From Ctenosaura bakeri (taxonomy: Eukaryota > Chordata > Lepidosauria > Squamata > Iguanidae): a stretch of 64,000 nt of DNA. The notes beneath the pieces were generated by a model. The model worked only from the letters and a program-made list of their open reading frames with translations. It did not search any database and was not told the DNA's origin. The DNA is taken from assembly GCA_948474755.1 (NCBI GenBank), contig CAOLHI010001241.1, forward strand, positions 1 through 64,000, given 5' to 3'. Positions 22,501 to 35,139 of this stretch are shown piece after piece. The first letter of the stretch is position 1. Each line of letters opens with the position of its first letter. The position numbers and the translations under genes were made by a program.

Positions 22501-23644
22501 TACCCAACTTAAACTTCTGTCCTCTTAAGGGCAAGAAGAGGGGGGAGTTCCTAGAACACTTCCAGATGAAAACATTTCCTTTGTAAGACATATTTATTCT
22601 GCCCGCGTATTCTCTTTTGTTTTATGCCACATTATCTCACCACTTTGTAACAAACAATCTGTTGTTACTACAGCTACAATAAAGTTACTTAAAACTTCAG
22701 GGCTAGGAATAATAGCAGCAGCTACTGTAACTGCAGGCTGCAAGATGTTGCAAGCTGTGGTGTTGTGCTAGAATGAAAATGTACATATGTTACAAAAAAA
22801 TGTGTGTAGGAAAAAGAAATCAAATGACAACTGGCAAAAAGGAGTCTCTTAAGATGGTCAAAAATGATGTGCAATAAACCTGGACAGATGTGGAAAGTTC
22901 TTGAACCCTTAGTTATCAGTGGCTAGTAAAATCACACTGCAGGAAGAGTATCAGGGTCACTCTTTTTTACATGTTAACATTTTTTTTAAAAGATATTGCA
23001 TATGTTTTTCACACAACCTTTCTGAGAGAGGTGAAAACTGTATCATAAAATTTAATTGGCTACCTGCAGTTCATTAGTAACAGCTTCATTAAATAATATT
23101 GGGACATTTGTAGTAGCTAATCTTCTAAACACTTAGCATTCACGTTGACCCCACTAAAGGTAACAAAGGTCATGCTTTGGTTCAACAGAGTTGCCAATTC
23201 ACCAAGAAGAGTGGCATAGTAATCTTTGTGTGTCACTTTTCATTAATCACACCACTTTCCTGTTCATGAAGTGCCAGCAGATAATTGTTACTAAATGCGA
23301 TTTGCAACACCCTGTGCTGTGGTTGAAGGGCCAGAAATAGGCAAACAGATAAAAACATTGTTTAGCTTGCAGGCAGCAAGTGTTTGCTATTCAAAGGTAC
23401 ATCATGCATACACATTGATTTAGTCATGAACTGACACTTATAAAGTCTTTGCTGTTTGTAGAAAGCCCTGTGGTTAGGCTAAGGAATAGCCAATCGTAAG
23501 CCTTGTTACCTGCCTAGCAAGGCTGCATCTTATATAAAATGTTTGGTATAGAAATCTATCAGTAATCACAACAGTAAGCAGTTGCATCATTGCTATGAGG
23601 AAGAACATATGAGGAAATGTATTTGCATTGGAAACTTGTAGAAT
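16593..23644. other. 7 kb repeat-poor non-coding interval
   Basis: Almost no recognisable transposon debris is present, in contrast to both flanks. Small items are a compound (TA)n/(CA)n microsatellite at 17181-17214 and a faint palindromic-repeat remnant near 18265-18365. The 19.6-21.1 kb part is AT-rich with few low-complexity runs and may be conserved non-coding DNA. Small open frames at 19005-19090 and 19108-19200 are discussed as a finding. No gene is supported. Confidence 0.45.
17181..17214 (+). repeat. Compound (TA)n-(CA)n microsatellite
   Basis: A TA run (17181-17194) is followed after 'ctt' by a CA run (17198-17214). Confidence 0.9.
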
Positions 23645-23860
23645 ACTATAGTACAAGGCTATAGCAGTTTGATACCACTTTAACTGCCATGGCTCCATCC
23701 TGTAGAATCCTGGGATATCTGATGAGGACCTTGAAAATCTCCACTACAGAACTCTTGAGAAGTTTAGTTCTCTAGCAGAAAATGCTAAGTACATCACTAC
23801 AGTTCTATAGGATGGAGCCCTGACTGTCAAAGTGACATCAAATTGTTATAATTCTGTAGT
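23645..23860. mobile_element. Hairpin MITE, second family, copy 2
   Basis: The left arm 'actatagtacaaggctatag' with 'gataccactttaactgccat' and 'ggctccatcc' is complementary to the right arm 'ggatggagccctgactgtca' with 'aagtgacatcaaattgttat' and 'aattctgtagt'. Arms of about 55 bases enclose a loop containing 'cttgagaagtttagttctct'. It shares layout with 12887-13134. Confidence 0.7.
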
Positions 23861-25777
23861 ATAGATATATTCTCAGTTTCAAATAGTTTGGGTTGGCTTT
23901 GGATAAATATTGCATGGAGAACTTGCTTCACTATGTTTTGAGTCTTAGGAGAAAAACAACTGGAGAGATTTTTTTTAAAAAAATCTGCCATTTTTCTGGT
24001 AGAAACTCAATTGATTTAAATATTGTAAAACTGTTTCAGTACAAAACATATTACATTGTAATGTTGTGCCAATACTCTGTGGAATTTCTGAATAACTCTG
24101 GCTGACCTATCTATATTTCTAAGTATGATTCCTTCCAGCTTCAGAGATACAAAAAGTATATTTTAGATCATTTATCTAAACACTGTAGCATTGCCCCTCT
24201 ACCTCAACTACCCTTTCCATGTTCTCATATAACAAATTGAAGCACTGTTACTGTACAGTATGAGAATTGTGTTGGGAATGAGAACAGCGAATGAGATTCC
24301 TGGAAACTATTTTTTTTTAATATATAAAAAAAGAATGTGAAAATGAATCTGATATTGCATGAGGAAAAAGGATGAAAAAGTATTATTCTGGGCCTGAACA
24401 TCTGATGAAGACATCTAATTTCAAATGTCTGGTAGCACAGACAGCTTATGTTGAATAAATTTTTCTAGGACACCACTTCATTTACTTTCTTATCTGTTCT
24501 CATTCTTTAGAAAGGATGGATGCAAACAATGGAAGCAAAATTTACCTCGCAGTTCTCCATCCCATAGTATTGTTTTCTAAAGTGTTATGTACTACAGAGA
24601 ACGTTTTGTCCCTCAGGCTGACTGGCCTACCAGAATCCTACATCTCCTTTAATATGGGAACTTAGTACATTTTACCTGTATTTTGTCTGCACTGTAAACG
24701 AAGGAGGAAGAAGGGGGAGAATGCAAGAAAGAAACAAATCTTAACATTTAAAGACAGTGTAGAAATGAGTTCTAAATGCTAAATAACTGAGCCACAGAAA
24801 AGGTTCCACTTTCTTTAGAACCATTTGTACTGACATTACCCTGTGCTCAGTTACTGTGTTAACAGATGTCCACTAGAACAACTTGTTTCCTCTCCTCTTC
24901 CTCCAAAGCCTTGCTCACACTACCCCCAAAAAATAACTCCAGAGAGATTCCCAGTGTATAGAGTAGATCTGGTGCTGCACGGGGAGCTGCAAGAGAAAAA
25001 AACAGCCCTCTTTCGAGTTCTGCTGGCCAGAGACATTTCCCTTTGATCTTAGGATTCTGACCAGATACTCTACCAAATTTTCAATCAGTCAGTTTGGCCA
25101 TCACTCCTTAGAACTCCTTCCAGCCTGCTGCTCTTCCCCAAACATGAGAAATTACAACCTTGAGCCTTAGCTAGCACTTAACAATAGATGCCCTAAGTAA
25201 AGAAACATGTGCTTCCAAGATGATTTAAACTTTGATGTCACTTCTTTTTGCAACTAACTGCTAAAGGAGTTGAGATGGGCGGGGGGGAGGCTTCAAAGCC
25301 TATGGAACCAAGAATGAAAACTAATTTCCATGTTGAAAATTTAGGATAGGCTGAACATCAAAGACAAATGTGTTGCTCTAAATCTTGCATCATTCTTGAC
25401 TCTTTCATGACATATGGGGTGTGTGTGTATGTCTTCATAAACAAGTCTCTCCTCACCCCATTTCACCCACAGTCATATCAAGGTTGTCTCTGCATTACGG
25501 AGGGTTAGGCAGCTGCCACAGACAACAGATTTGGAGTACCATGGAATTAATTTTACTTATTTTTTATTCTTGTATTTTTACTTCTAGGCATGAGGAAAGA
25601 CAAAAGTGGAATCTTCTGTCTCACGTACAAGTATAACTTGGCTAGTTTTGTGTATTATTTTCCTTGAACAGTAGCTGGATGCTACATGATGCTTCTCAGG
25701 CAGCAAAACGTCTTAGACTAGCCCTGCATCATGAAAACATGAAAAGAACCACGTTGGCTCAAGCAATGCAGTCTAGA
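23861..25777. other. Mostly unassigned; possible Penelope-type tail
   Basis: Around 24395-24480, 'gaacatctgatgaagacatc' and 'ttatgttgaataaatttttc' loosely resemble the 3' tail of reptile Penelope-like elements ('catctgaagaag...aataaa...ttagt'). This is weak. The rest is unassigned. Confidence 0.25.
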
Positions 25778-25979
25778 GACCTTTCCACCCTACACTGTTA
25801 TAGTGCTATTAGTCCATTTTCAACATTCCATGGAATTCTGGGGTTTGTAGTTTACTGAGGCCAAGGAAATCTCTGGCTGAAAATTCTAAAGGACCTTCCC
25901 TAAACTGCAAGCCCCAGGATTCCATAGGATGTTGAAAGTGGAATAATTGCATTATAACAGTGCAGTGAGGAAATGGCTC
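25778..25979. mobile_element. Hairpin MITE, PIF/Harbinger-like family, copy 2
   Basis: The left arm 'ctacactgttatagtgctat' with 'caacattccatggaattctg' and the right arm 'ccataggatgttgaaagtgg' with 'attataacagtgcagtgagg' are complementary over about 80 bases. The outermost bases are eroded ('gacctttcc' / 'ggaaatggctc'), so target duplications cannot be read. This is an older copy than 29777. Confidence 0.75.
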
Positions 25980-28129
25980 CAAAACCTGTTTCCCATAGTA
26001 GATAATGAAGTTCATTTGGACAACATTAGTACAATGGCTTCTTTCTGCTCATTGTTCTTGGGAAGTGATATACAAAGATATTCATTCATTTCTAACCCAT
26101 CTTGAACCACAAATTTAGTTCCCATGGTAGCTCAGATACACATTTTGATGGACACATGCTGTAACATCTGGCTTTATAGTCTGGTGATATAAATTTTACA
26201 CCTCCAATAATTCAAAATATTTGTGGGAGCTGTAATCAGGGCAGTACTTTCAACTCCATGTCTTTGTAAAAATCTATAATAATGCAGGGTGATCTCCTTT
26301 ACCTCTGATAATGCAGCATGGTATACAGCTTTGGGGAACAGACAGAGGAAATATTTTGTCAGTGATGTATTCTTGGTATTTTTTATTTATTTATTTATTT
26401 GATATTCTGTGATCCTGAGGAATGGGGGAAAAATTCTCTCCTCCTCCTCCAGAATCATCTAGGTTAAACCCAACTGAAATAAGGCCTTTAGCCTGAACTC
26501 CCAAATTGTGATTCAGTGGGACTACTCTAGTTGAGACTAACAATAAGATTTAGGTGGATACATCAATTATCTTATAAAGTAAATATCTTTTTTTTTTTTG
26601 CCTCTCATCAATTTGGATAAATTATTTATTTTCATTTTTATTGTTGTCTACTAGTGATTCTTTTGGTGTTTTCTTCCTTTACCCATTATGAACTATAACA
26701 TCATCAGATATCTGCATTAAACTAAATAGGGTATCCCCACTAACTATACAGTGAGAGTCTCTGAATCCAAGGTGTCGTTTCTGCTATTAGACCACAAATG
26801 GTATGCTACTGTATGGGTACGTGTATTGCTCTGATTAAAGAACTGTAAATAATAAAAAAAAAAAAAAATGAGCATCCATATTGCATTTCATCCTTAAACT
26901 TTTTACAAGGCTCTAAGCCTTTGTTCTAATAATCACATATATTTTATTCATTTGCTACTTTGTAGAAAAGTATCTGCAAAATATGTAAAGTCAGACTGTA
27001 GAAGCATTAGAATGATAACAAAATATCCTGCTATCAGCAGTGGACGTAAGTCCATGTAAAAATTTCTCCCACCAAATCAAAAGCTATTACATTTCATTGG
27101 GGGACTGGATTATTCACACGTGTTCTTCCCAACTTTGGTGGATAAGCAGAATCAGAGAGCATACCAGCATGTTAGCCATTCTTGATACTGAGTCTTAGAG
27201 CTTTGATTTGATTCTGATCCCTCACCACACATTATGTGTTCATGGATGTGTACATTTGAATTTTGGAGGTTGCCTGCTGACTTCTAAGTAAATAGGAATT
27301 TATGCAGGCAACAGCTTTGTTATAATTATTTCATAGTCGGATATCTTGCTAGATCATACCTCAGGAGCACACTGGGAGACTCTAGCAGGTAAGTTGTATG
27401 CAAAAATTATCAGCACTTATGCATACATGAACATTTGCTTGAGTCTTTTTTCCCTCTCTCTGGCAACTAGAGATGCTAAACTGAGATTGTGTGACAGTCA
27501 AAGCAACTGCGATGCATTTTAACAATATGCAGTAGTTTTTTGCTCTAGTAATCAAATGGCCTAGTTTATTCTGTAATAGCATATTGCCCTGTGTTTGGAA
27601 AGCAACACGTTCTTGCCTTTGGTGTAAGAAAGTGAAACCAGGAAGTAACCCTTGCCTCCCAAGTGAAATAATTGTAAGGAAGAGACCAATCTGGCCCCAA
27701 ATATTGGCTAGAGAAGGAGCAAATTTGCTTTGTCCCTTTCCTTCTGTGTCTCATCCATTGGCCAGATCCAGTGGCAAGTCACTTCTGTATTTCCTAATGG
27801 TCTGATTGTTTCTTGTGTCTAATGGGTGATCCAAGCACTGTTATGTATTTCTTTTCCTGGATATTGGGGTGAGACATACCTGCTCCCATCAGATTTGATT
27901 CTGCAAGCTACCAGAATGATCATTACACACACAAATAACTTGCTAGGAATCAATATGGCAACTGCCATTGTTTAATTGTTTTCTTGTGCATCTCAACTGT
28001 ATGTTCCTCTGCATTAGAAAACTCAGAAATCAAACGCATTTGAACAAAGTGATAACAAACTGGGGAGAGCAATACTTTTTGTCATATCACATGGACATTC
28101 AAATAAATAGCATTTTCCTAGGCTGTCCT
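25980..28129. other. Mostly unassigned non-coding sequence
   Basis: Contains a half copy of the 12263-type palindromic repeat near 26504-26553, an A-rich run near 26853 and short ATTT repeats near 26383-26400. No gene. Confidence 0.4.
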
Positions 28130-28332
28130 GTGCTGTTGTTGTTGCTGTTGTTGTTGTGTGCCTTCAAATCATTTCCAACTTTTGGCAACTCTAAGGAAAA
28201 CCTATCATGGGGTTTTCTGGAACTGAGAGTGTGTGACATGCTGAAGGTCACCCAGTGGAATTCCACGGCCAAGTGGGGAATCAAACCCTGGTCTATAGAG
28301 TCATATTCCAACGCTCAGCATGCTGGCCCTAA
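28130..28332 (-). mobile_element. tRNA-derived (ACA)-tailed SINE, reverse orientation
   Basis: Reads as the complement of the SINE: it starts with 'gttgttgttgtgtgccttca' (tail), then 'ggtcacccagtggaattcca', 'gaatcaaaccctggtc' (complement of the B box), and ends 'gcatgctggccct' (head). A clear target duplication was not found. Confidence 0.85.
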
Positions 28333-28547
28333 TTCTTAGAATGTGGACTAATTTGAAATTATCTGCAGTGCTATAGTGTGCAGAAAAATCAATGAACAAA
28401 TTGAGCATAAATATCCTATTTTTCTACACGGGTCTAATTAGAGATTTCTGAAAAGATTATATACCTCTTTCCTACTTTAAATTGCACAAATCATGAAATT
28501 TGTAGGTGAAGTAGAATCATCTTTCCCACTTAGATGAGTAAATTATG

Positions 28548-29015
28548 CCATTTCGGGAACAATTCAAAGTGCTGTTCATGACCAATAAAGATACAAGTTG
28601 CATCTTGTATCCAGGCTTTCTAAAGGATTATGTTGTCCTCCATGACCCTGGACATGTTTTACGTTCTCTGGAGGAGATTCTTCTCTCTGTCCCAACCTCG
28701 CAAGCAGAAGTGTTGAGGGCCTTCTCAGTGGCTACACCACAGATGTTGCATATCCCCCCCCCAAAAAAAAGGAGCAAGCTTCCCTTGTTCCTGGCTTTTG
28801 GCAATTACCTTGCTGGTGAAGAAGTGCCTTTTATTGGGAGGGGTATACTTTCTTTGTCTAATATGTTATAAAACTGATTTTAGTATGGTTGTAATTTGAA
28901 TATGGTAACTGGCATAACTGTGCTCTAACATTATCATGTAGCATTTAATTAAATTGTGAGCTACATTTTGAAGTGAGCTTCCTGTCCTGGGAGAAAGGTG
29001 GGATATAAGTTAAAC
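28548..29015 (+). pseudogene. L2-clade LINE 3' end fragment
   Basis: It begins with 'gggaacaattcaaagtgctg', matching the 'QFKVL' coding block near the C-terminus of L2 ORF2. It continues through 'ttgagggccttctcagtggc' (RAFS-type block) and ends with the LINE tail 'gagaaaggtgggatataagt'. Stops break every frame. A tract of C and A near 28756-28770 looks like microsatellite growth. Confidence 0.65.
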
Positions 29016-29576
29016 AAACATGCCAGAAGAAATGTTACATTGAAGGAAGACTGAAGGACTCTCACTGTACCCAAAATGGCCCCTTTATATACAGGTCTGT
29101 TAATTAGGCTGCCGTTAGTGGGGCTGGTGGTTGTAGAAGGCTAGGGAATAAGCCAAGAAGGTAGCCCTAGTAACTTTAGCAAACTAAGAATAGTAAGTCT
29201 CATTTAAAATGAATGTTGAACACCCTACCTAATTGTGTTCTAATGCTAGATCAAGTCCAGGTGGAAGAACCCTGCTTTTGCTAACATTTTATACTTGACT
29301 ATATTGAAAGGAGGTCTGCAGCATGCATGTAGAATCGAGAGGCTAAAAGACTAGTGGGAATGCAAAAAGGAAGGCTGCTCTCCTCCAAAAATGGGGGAAA
29401 AATACTTTTTTATGAAATGTCAGCAAGGTTGGTCCAAAAAGTAACTCTTGCAACTCTGTTTTTAAGTAGCTTTTCTAAGCCAGTTTTCAGCTTAGGGTAA
29501 TGTTGGGCTTATATCTGGGCCCTGTTCTTGTGGAAGGACAGTTTTAGTCACCTAGCAGTACTACTTAGGCAAAGTA

Positions 29577-30190
29577 CAGTTGGCCATCCACATTTGCAAA
29601 TTTGACTTTCACCAATATAATTATTTGCGAGTTTCTTCAATCCTTGACTTGCTGTTTCAGGCTCGTCTTTTCCAGGGGAAACTTTCCTCTTGGCAGCTCT
29701 GAATAAGCCCTGCAGCCCCTTGAACAGTCTCCTCTGGTTCTCTGTCTTGTCCACCAGCCACTGCCTGGCCAGCTAAGGCCATTTCCGCACAAGCCTGTTA
29801 TAGCGCGATGATTCCACTTTCAACCTTCCATGGAATCCTGGGGTTTGCAGTTTCAGGAGGGGCCGGTGGGCCGCTCCGGAAACTGCAAACTCCAAGATTC
29901 CATAGGAAGTTGAAAGTGGAATCATCACGCTATAACAGGCTTGTGCGGAAATGGCCTAAGTATTGCTCTAAGCACCACCCTCCTCCTGGTGCCCCCCTAC
30001 ATACACTCAAAGAAGGAGATGGGCCTTTCGCTGACCTCTTTTGCACTTTGGTTACCTGTTCTCCCTACCTTGCCTTAGCCCCCTTCCCATAGTCATACAC
30101 ACACACACACATACATTTTGCTATTTGTGATTTTTCCACTTTTGCGAGAGTCCTGTGTCCCCGACCCTAGCAAATGTGGAGGGCCAACTG
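29577..30190. mobile_element. Mariner/Tigger-type MITE, split by a nested MITE
   Basis: Ends 'cagttggccatccacatttg' and 'caaatgtggagggccaactg' are inverted repeats with TA on both sides (29575-29576, 30191-30192). It is of the same family as 9896-10276, with nearly identical ends. The 180-bp hairpin MITE at 29777-29956 is inserted within it. No transposase frame remains. Confidence 0.85.
29777..29956. mobile_element. Hairpin MITE, PIF/Harbinger-like family, well preserved
   Basis: Arms of about 77 bases cover nearly the whole 180-bp element. The first 48 bases of the arms differ at about one position ('gttatagcgcgatgattcca' versus complement of 'tggaatcatcacgctataac'). The 3-bp duplication TAA flanks it (29774-29776, 29957-29959), as in PIF/Harbinger elements (TWA targets). 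Arm similarity and its nested position suggest that it is the youngest copy here. Confidence 0.9.
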
Positions 30191-30304
30191 TAATGGTGGT
30201 ATCTTTTTTTTTCTTTTCACACATTATCTGCACCGTTAACAATCAACTACATATGCAACATTTATTACATCTTGATTTTCTTTCCACATTTGCTGCGTTA
30301 CTAT

Positions 30305-30690
30305 TTCATACCCTCCAACATTTCACAGAAGAAAACTGGGACAGGTGCAGACAACCAGCATGTGGTCAAGAAAGCAAAAGTTGTCAATGAGTTATTAACA
30401 ATGTGGTCAAACTGGCAAAAGTTGTTAATGAAGAAGAATATGGAGGCTAAGAGAGGCTAGCAATTTGCTTTTGCCCAAGTCTAAAAGAAAGAGCAAGATT
30501 CTACCTTCTCCTTTTCTCTTCCTGGCTCCCACTGAAACTACTTTTGCATTTAGAACTCAGTTTGCAGCAACTGAGGTAAGCACGATGAAGGGGGAAAGTG
30601 GGAGGAGGAGACAGAAATTGGACATTATAAAAGCAGCTGAAAATGAGAGATGACAAAGGATTAATTGGGACTGTTCCTTACAGACTGGGA
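30305..30690 (-). repeat. Unclassified dispersed repeat, copy 3
   Basis: The reverse complement aligns with 10690-10985. 'gaactcagtttgcag' complements 'ctgcaaactgagttc', and the segments 'gctaagagaggctagcaatt', 'gggaggaggagacagaaatt' and 'gggactgttcc' also correspond. The family is unidentified. Confidence 0.55.
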
Positions 30691-33385
30691 CAGTTTGGTG
30701 TTTTTTTTTAATGTGTTTGTTTGAATATCCTTAGGAATACTAATTAAAACTATATAAACAGCAAAAATTGGAATGGAGAAAGTTCTCCAGAGCTGTATTA
30801 AGACAGCAGACCCAGTGTTCAAGGTGAATATTTTACCAAACAAGATATATCAAATATATTATTTCATGCTTTTTTCACATAGTTGTGTTCTGTATGTTTT
30901 GGTGGAGAGAATATTGCTGACATTTCCAAGGATTATTTTGATAATAGTATTCAATGAGTATAAAAGCCTTTGCTCATGAAATCAAATGACATGTCTGCAA
31001 AAGAGCAAATTAAACTATGGTGGTGCCTGTTTGAAATTGGAGTGGTTGTATTTCTTTTGCTGTGTGAATTCAATTTTAGGTTTTCACTTGAACACTGTAT
31101 ATTTTGATGTGTTTTCTACTGGTGAGTCAGCTGAAAAGCTGTTTGGATTCCTTCCCCAGCATGACAGTATTCAAAGTCTATGTGTGTGTAGGCTTGGACT
31201 CTGCCTTTTTATCTACCAGTGTTTGACTGTAAACATAGTTGAACCTAAGCATGTACAAAATTAGTGTCCACACTGAAAATGTTTACTGCTGAAGACATTT
31301 TTCTGGGTCTGATGTTTTGCCAGTATTGTACCCACAATTTTGGTGCAGTACAAAGGAAAGAAAAATGTAGGCCATGGAAAATAAATACAGGAACACACAT
31401 GCCTAGTATACTTTCAATAATAGTTATTCATATGTGTATGCATTTTCCATGTTTCTTGTTGTATAGGCAACTTGTTTCAAAGACCAGCTAAGTTCACATT
31501 TAGTCATTTTAACAGATGGCAGGGTAAGATTACAATTCATATTGGCAATCATTTCAATTTATTCATTTCATAGACAGCACCTTTGTAAAATATCCACACA
31601 TTTTCCTCTCTAAGCATTAAATAAGCTGGCACTTGGCAATCATACTCTCATACTTCATATCTGGCAGAACCTTTAGTGATTGTATATTCAGATGCACTAA
31701 TATTCTCATTATGTGTATTTTTTTCTCTTCAGTTCAACACAGACATCTTAGCTTACTATTATTTGTCTTTCAAGGTGTTTCTGTGTAGCATATTTTAACA
31801 TTCATAGTTCTGTGACTACAACAACAATTGTAGTAGAAGGCATCTATACAAGCAGTTCCTTGTCTAAGTAGGGTGAAACTCCCCCTGACACTTTGGAGTG
31901 AACCACTGCATGCTCAGATCACAGGGAAACCCCTGCTTCCAAAGTTGTAGCCACAAAATAGAACAGCTATGTACCTGATCCTTTGTACCCACGATGGGAA
32001 AGTGATAAGAAAGGGAAAAAGAAAATGTCTTCAACTGCATTTGCACGTTTCTGCTGTTGCCTCCTTAAAGGTGGAAGAACTTTTTTTTCCTTTTAAGACA
32101 TCACAGTTTGACCCTTTTTTTTTGAAATGGAAATGATATTCTATAATGCTTTCTTTCTCTCTTTTTCTGATAAAATACAGACTACACACCAAATTGGCAA
32201 GAGTAGTGTGCATCAATCTGAACAAGGTACAAAAAGCTGCCAGAAAGAATAACATGATAACTCAGAAATATTTCTTTTGGAGGCCTGAAAAAGCTATATC
32301 TTTCTTGTGCCGTATGTGTAGTACCTACTATATTTTGATTAGAAATATAACAATATTGAATACCCTTCAGCAGATAAGTATAGCAAATGGTACAAAAATA
32401 AGTCTGTTGTATTACATGCGGGAACAGTGTTCCACAGAAGGTCATAATCTTTTCATTTGAATTTTAATAAAATAAATTCTCTAGTTCCTTTAACATCTGC
32501 ACTTCTCTCCCATCTCCACTTGAAAAAAAAAATCCCATCATCTTCAGAGCACACATAAATGAAGTAAGCTCCTCTCCCTGTCTAACAATCTGAGCAATGT
32601 CCTTTCCCATTGTAACAATTATAACCTCACGCAAGGTGAAGAATTCTAATGCATAACAGTTTATCACAAGGGACATCAAGCAACCCAGTCCTCTTAGGAT
32701 GTGAACAAATTAGCCTTGCGTATTCCACTTGAATCGTGACGTCCCGTCACGGGATAGAAATATAAAATAGAAAGAAATGCCAAATGCACTGAAATCTTAT
32801 CAAGCTCAGGCAAGTATTCTAATTGTATGAGAGAAAAAAGAGCTGCTGTAACAAGGGCCCTTGGTGCCTGCAGGCAAGTCTTTGATTTTGTACCTTTCCA
32901 TCTTGTAGCTCTCCGCACTGAATACCCTTTTCAGTTTAACTTAAAAGACCTTTAATAATTAAAAAAGAGCAGAGTGGTGCTACCTTATTTAGTGTTACAG
33001 GTTAGAAGCTGTCCCAGTGAATAGTAATCTTTTGTTCCTTAGGAAAAAAAAATAAAAGGTTCACTAGCAGAAGCTGAATGGCAACCTTGTTGATCTTGTG
33101 AAAAGATGCTTGCTTTGCATGGGGATTTTATTATTGACAGGGAGAGGTTAGTGTGAAAATAAATCATTCCTGTCTACCTGAATTAAATCTGCAGTTTGCT
33201 TGGGTTTAGTTAATTCAAGAATATGTATGAATTCCAGAACATAGGAATATACATACATATATATGAGGTAGGGCTTAAATAAGGGTTGGTAAGAACTCTC
33301 ATTATTTACATTATTTACATTAGTTTTGCTACAATAAGTGTTAAAGGATAAAATCTTAATAAGGAGGCTTATAAAAGTCTTAATG
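30691..33385. other. Unassigned non-coding sequence
   Basis: No recognisable repeat or gene in 2.7 kb. Open frames of 60-100 codons have no domain signals. Confidence 0.4.
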
Positions 33386-33796
33386 GAGAGCCAGCATTGG
33401 AGCACAATTCTGGAGAACAGAGTTTGAATCTCTACTCAGCCACGGAAATCCACTGGGTGGCCTTGGGCAAGTCACACTCTTTCAGGCCATTTCCATACTA
33501 CACTGTTATAGGGCTATTATTCCCCTTTCAACATCCTATGGAATCCTGGGGTTTGCAGTTTAAGGAGGGACATTTAGAATTCTCAGCCAGAGAACTCTTT
33601 GGCCTCAGTAAACTACAAATCCCAGAATTCCACAGGATATTAAAAGTGGAATAAAAACACTATAACAATGTTGTGCCGAAATGGCCTCAGTCTCAGAGAA
33701 AAGCAAAGGAAAACTCACTCCTAGAAATCTTGACAAGAAAACTCCACCATCACCATAGAGTTGGAAATAACTTGAAGGCATACAACAACAACAAAG
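33386..33796 (+). mobile_element. tRNA-derived SINE split by a nested hairpin MITE
   Basis: The SINE head 'gagagccagcattggagcac' and body 'ccactgggtggccttgggca' with 'agtcacactctttc' run to 33484. The body resumes at 33687-33690 with 'cagtctcagagaaaagc' and ends 'aacttgaaggcatacaacaa'. The interruption is the MITE at 33485-33686. Part of the tRNA-like region is deleted near the head. Confidence 0.88.
33485..33686. mobile_element. Hairpin MITE, PIF/Harbinger-like family, inside a SINE
   Basis: The ends 'ggccatttccatactacact' and 'gttgtgccgaaatggcc' are inverted repeats. TCA sits on both sides (33482-33484, 33687-33689), and removing the element plus one TCA restores an ordinary SINE reading 'ctctttcagtctcagag'. 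This gives an empty-site check within one sequence and defines the ends and the 3-bp target duplication. Confidence 0.9.
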
Positions 33797-35139
33797 TATT
33801 AATCTGCAAACTAATGACTTTCAGTTTAACCCTGGGCTCTCTAAGCAGATCTCAAATGGTCAGGATGGGAATAAGTCAGCCCTTGAAAGCAGGAACCTTT
33901 TGAAAGTAGGTAGGCAAGTGCCCAGTGAGCAGAGGGGAAACTATTTTCCTGGACTGCAAAAACATGAGTCAGAATCTACAAAATTCCTGCTGATGTTTAT
34001 TTATTTGAATTATTAACCTATCAGATCAAAATAGTTTTAAAACAAGTCTGCGAAAAGCCACAATAAGAGGACACCACTCAGATACCTGTCCAACCCATGA
34101 AAAAAGTGAAAGCATGGACAGAGGCTCCATTCAACATACAGCTATGGCCAAGAATTCTGTTCATCCACAATCTCAGTTCTTCCTGGGAGTGACTATCTGA
34201 AGTGCATGTGTAAAAATTTAGTAGTTGTGTAGAAGAGAAAAATCTGATGTATCTTTTGCAAAAGTACAGAAAGCCCATCCTGCTCTGATTTTCATCTGGC
34301 CATGTGTGTAAAATGCCATTAAAGGCAAGGATCTGAATTATAGAATAGTTACAAGTGAGAGTGAGCATCAGCCAAGCCCCTCCACCCTTGCATATTCTCC
34401 TCAAAACATTGGCCTGCCTCTGAAACTAATTTTTTCTGTTTTTTTTTTTTAAGGCAATTGAAATGAGTCAGAACATGCTGGAATGTCATTACTGTCATCT
34501 CCAATTACTAAGTTTTCAGCATGCATTATTTACTTTCCTGCTCCCTAATTCATTACAAGCTGTAAAATAAATCACTAAGCCTTTTCTTCTTTTATACAGA
34601 AAGGATGAAGTGGTAATGAATTTAGCATTTGTAGGTGAACTGTCTAAAGGAATTCTTAAAACCCACAGAAACTTCTCCACAAGGAGAGGGACTTGTTGAT
34701 GACTTTTACTTCACGTGCACTTTAGAATTCATTGCCACTGCTTAGCAGTTTTGATGTGGCATATTTTTACAGACATGTTATGCAATGTAAAAAAAAATGC
34801 ACTCTGTATCCTTGCTTATTATCTGTGAATTATCTGTGAAGACTAGATTCCACAATGTTTCCACAGTCCTTTTATCATATTGCTGTCATGATATTTTGGA
34901 TGCTAAAGAACAATTTAGAACATGGAATATCTCTCAATTTTTTTTAGGGAAAAAAAAGTCCATTATTTAAAATTCCCAATGGTATTGCTTTGAAATGAAC
35001 TACATCTGAAATCAGACTGAAATGATCAAAGTGCTGATAAGTCATTGTGTATTAGTATCATTCTGACACCAGATGGTGCTGTGCACATAGATCTTATTCT
35101 CCTAAAATACCAGTGTATGTGCTTAAACCCTGTTTTTCT
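33797..35139. other. Unassigned non-coding sequence, possible conserved block
   Basis: No repeat recognised. The stretch 34450-34640 ('gaaatgagtcagaacatgct', 'gctccctaattcattacaag') is compact and free of low-complexity runs, as conserved non-coding elements often are. This is a guess from composition. Confidence 0.3.

Noticed and set aside
27968..28339. 123-codon plus-strand frame
   Set aside because: More than half is the reverse-oriented SINE, including a leucine run from its gttgttgtt tail.
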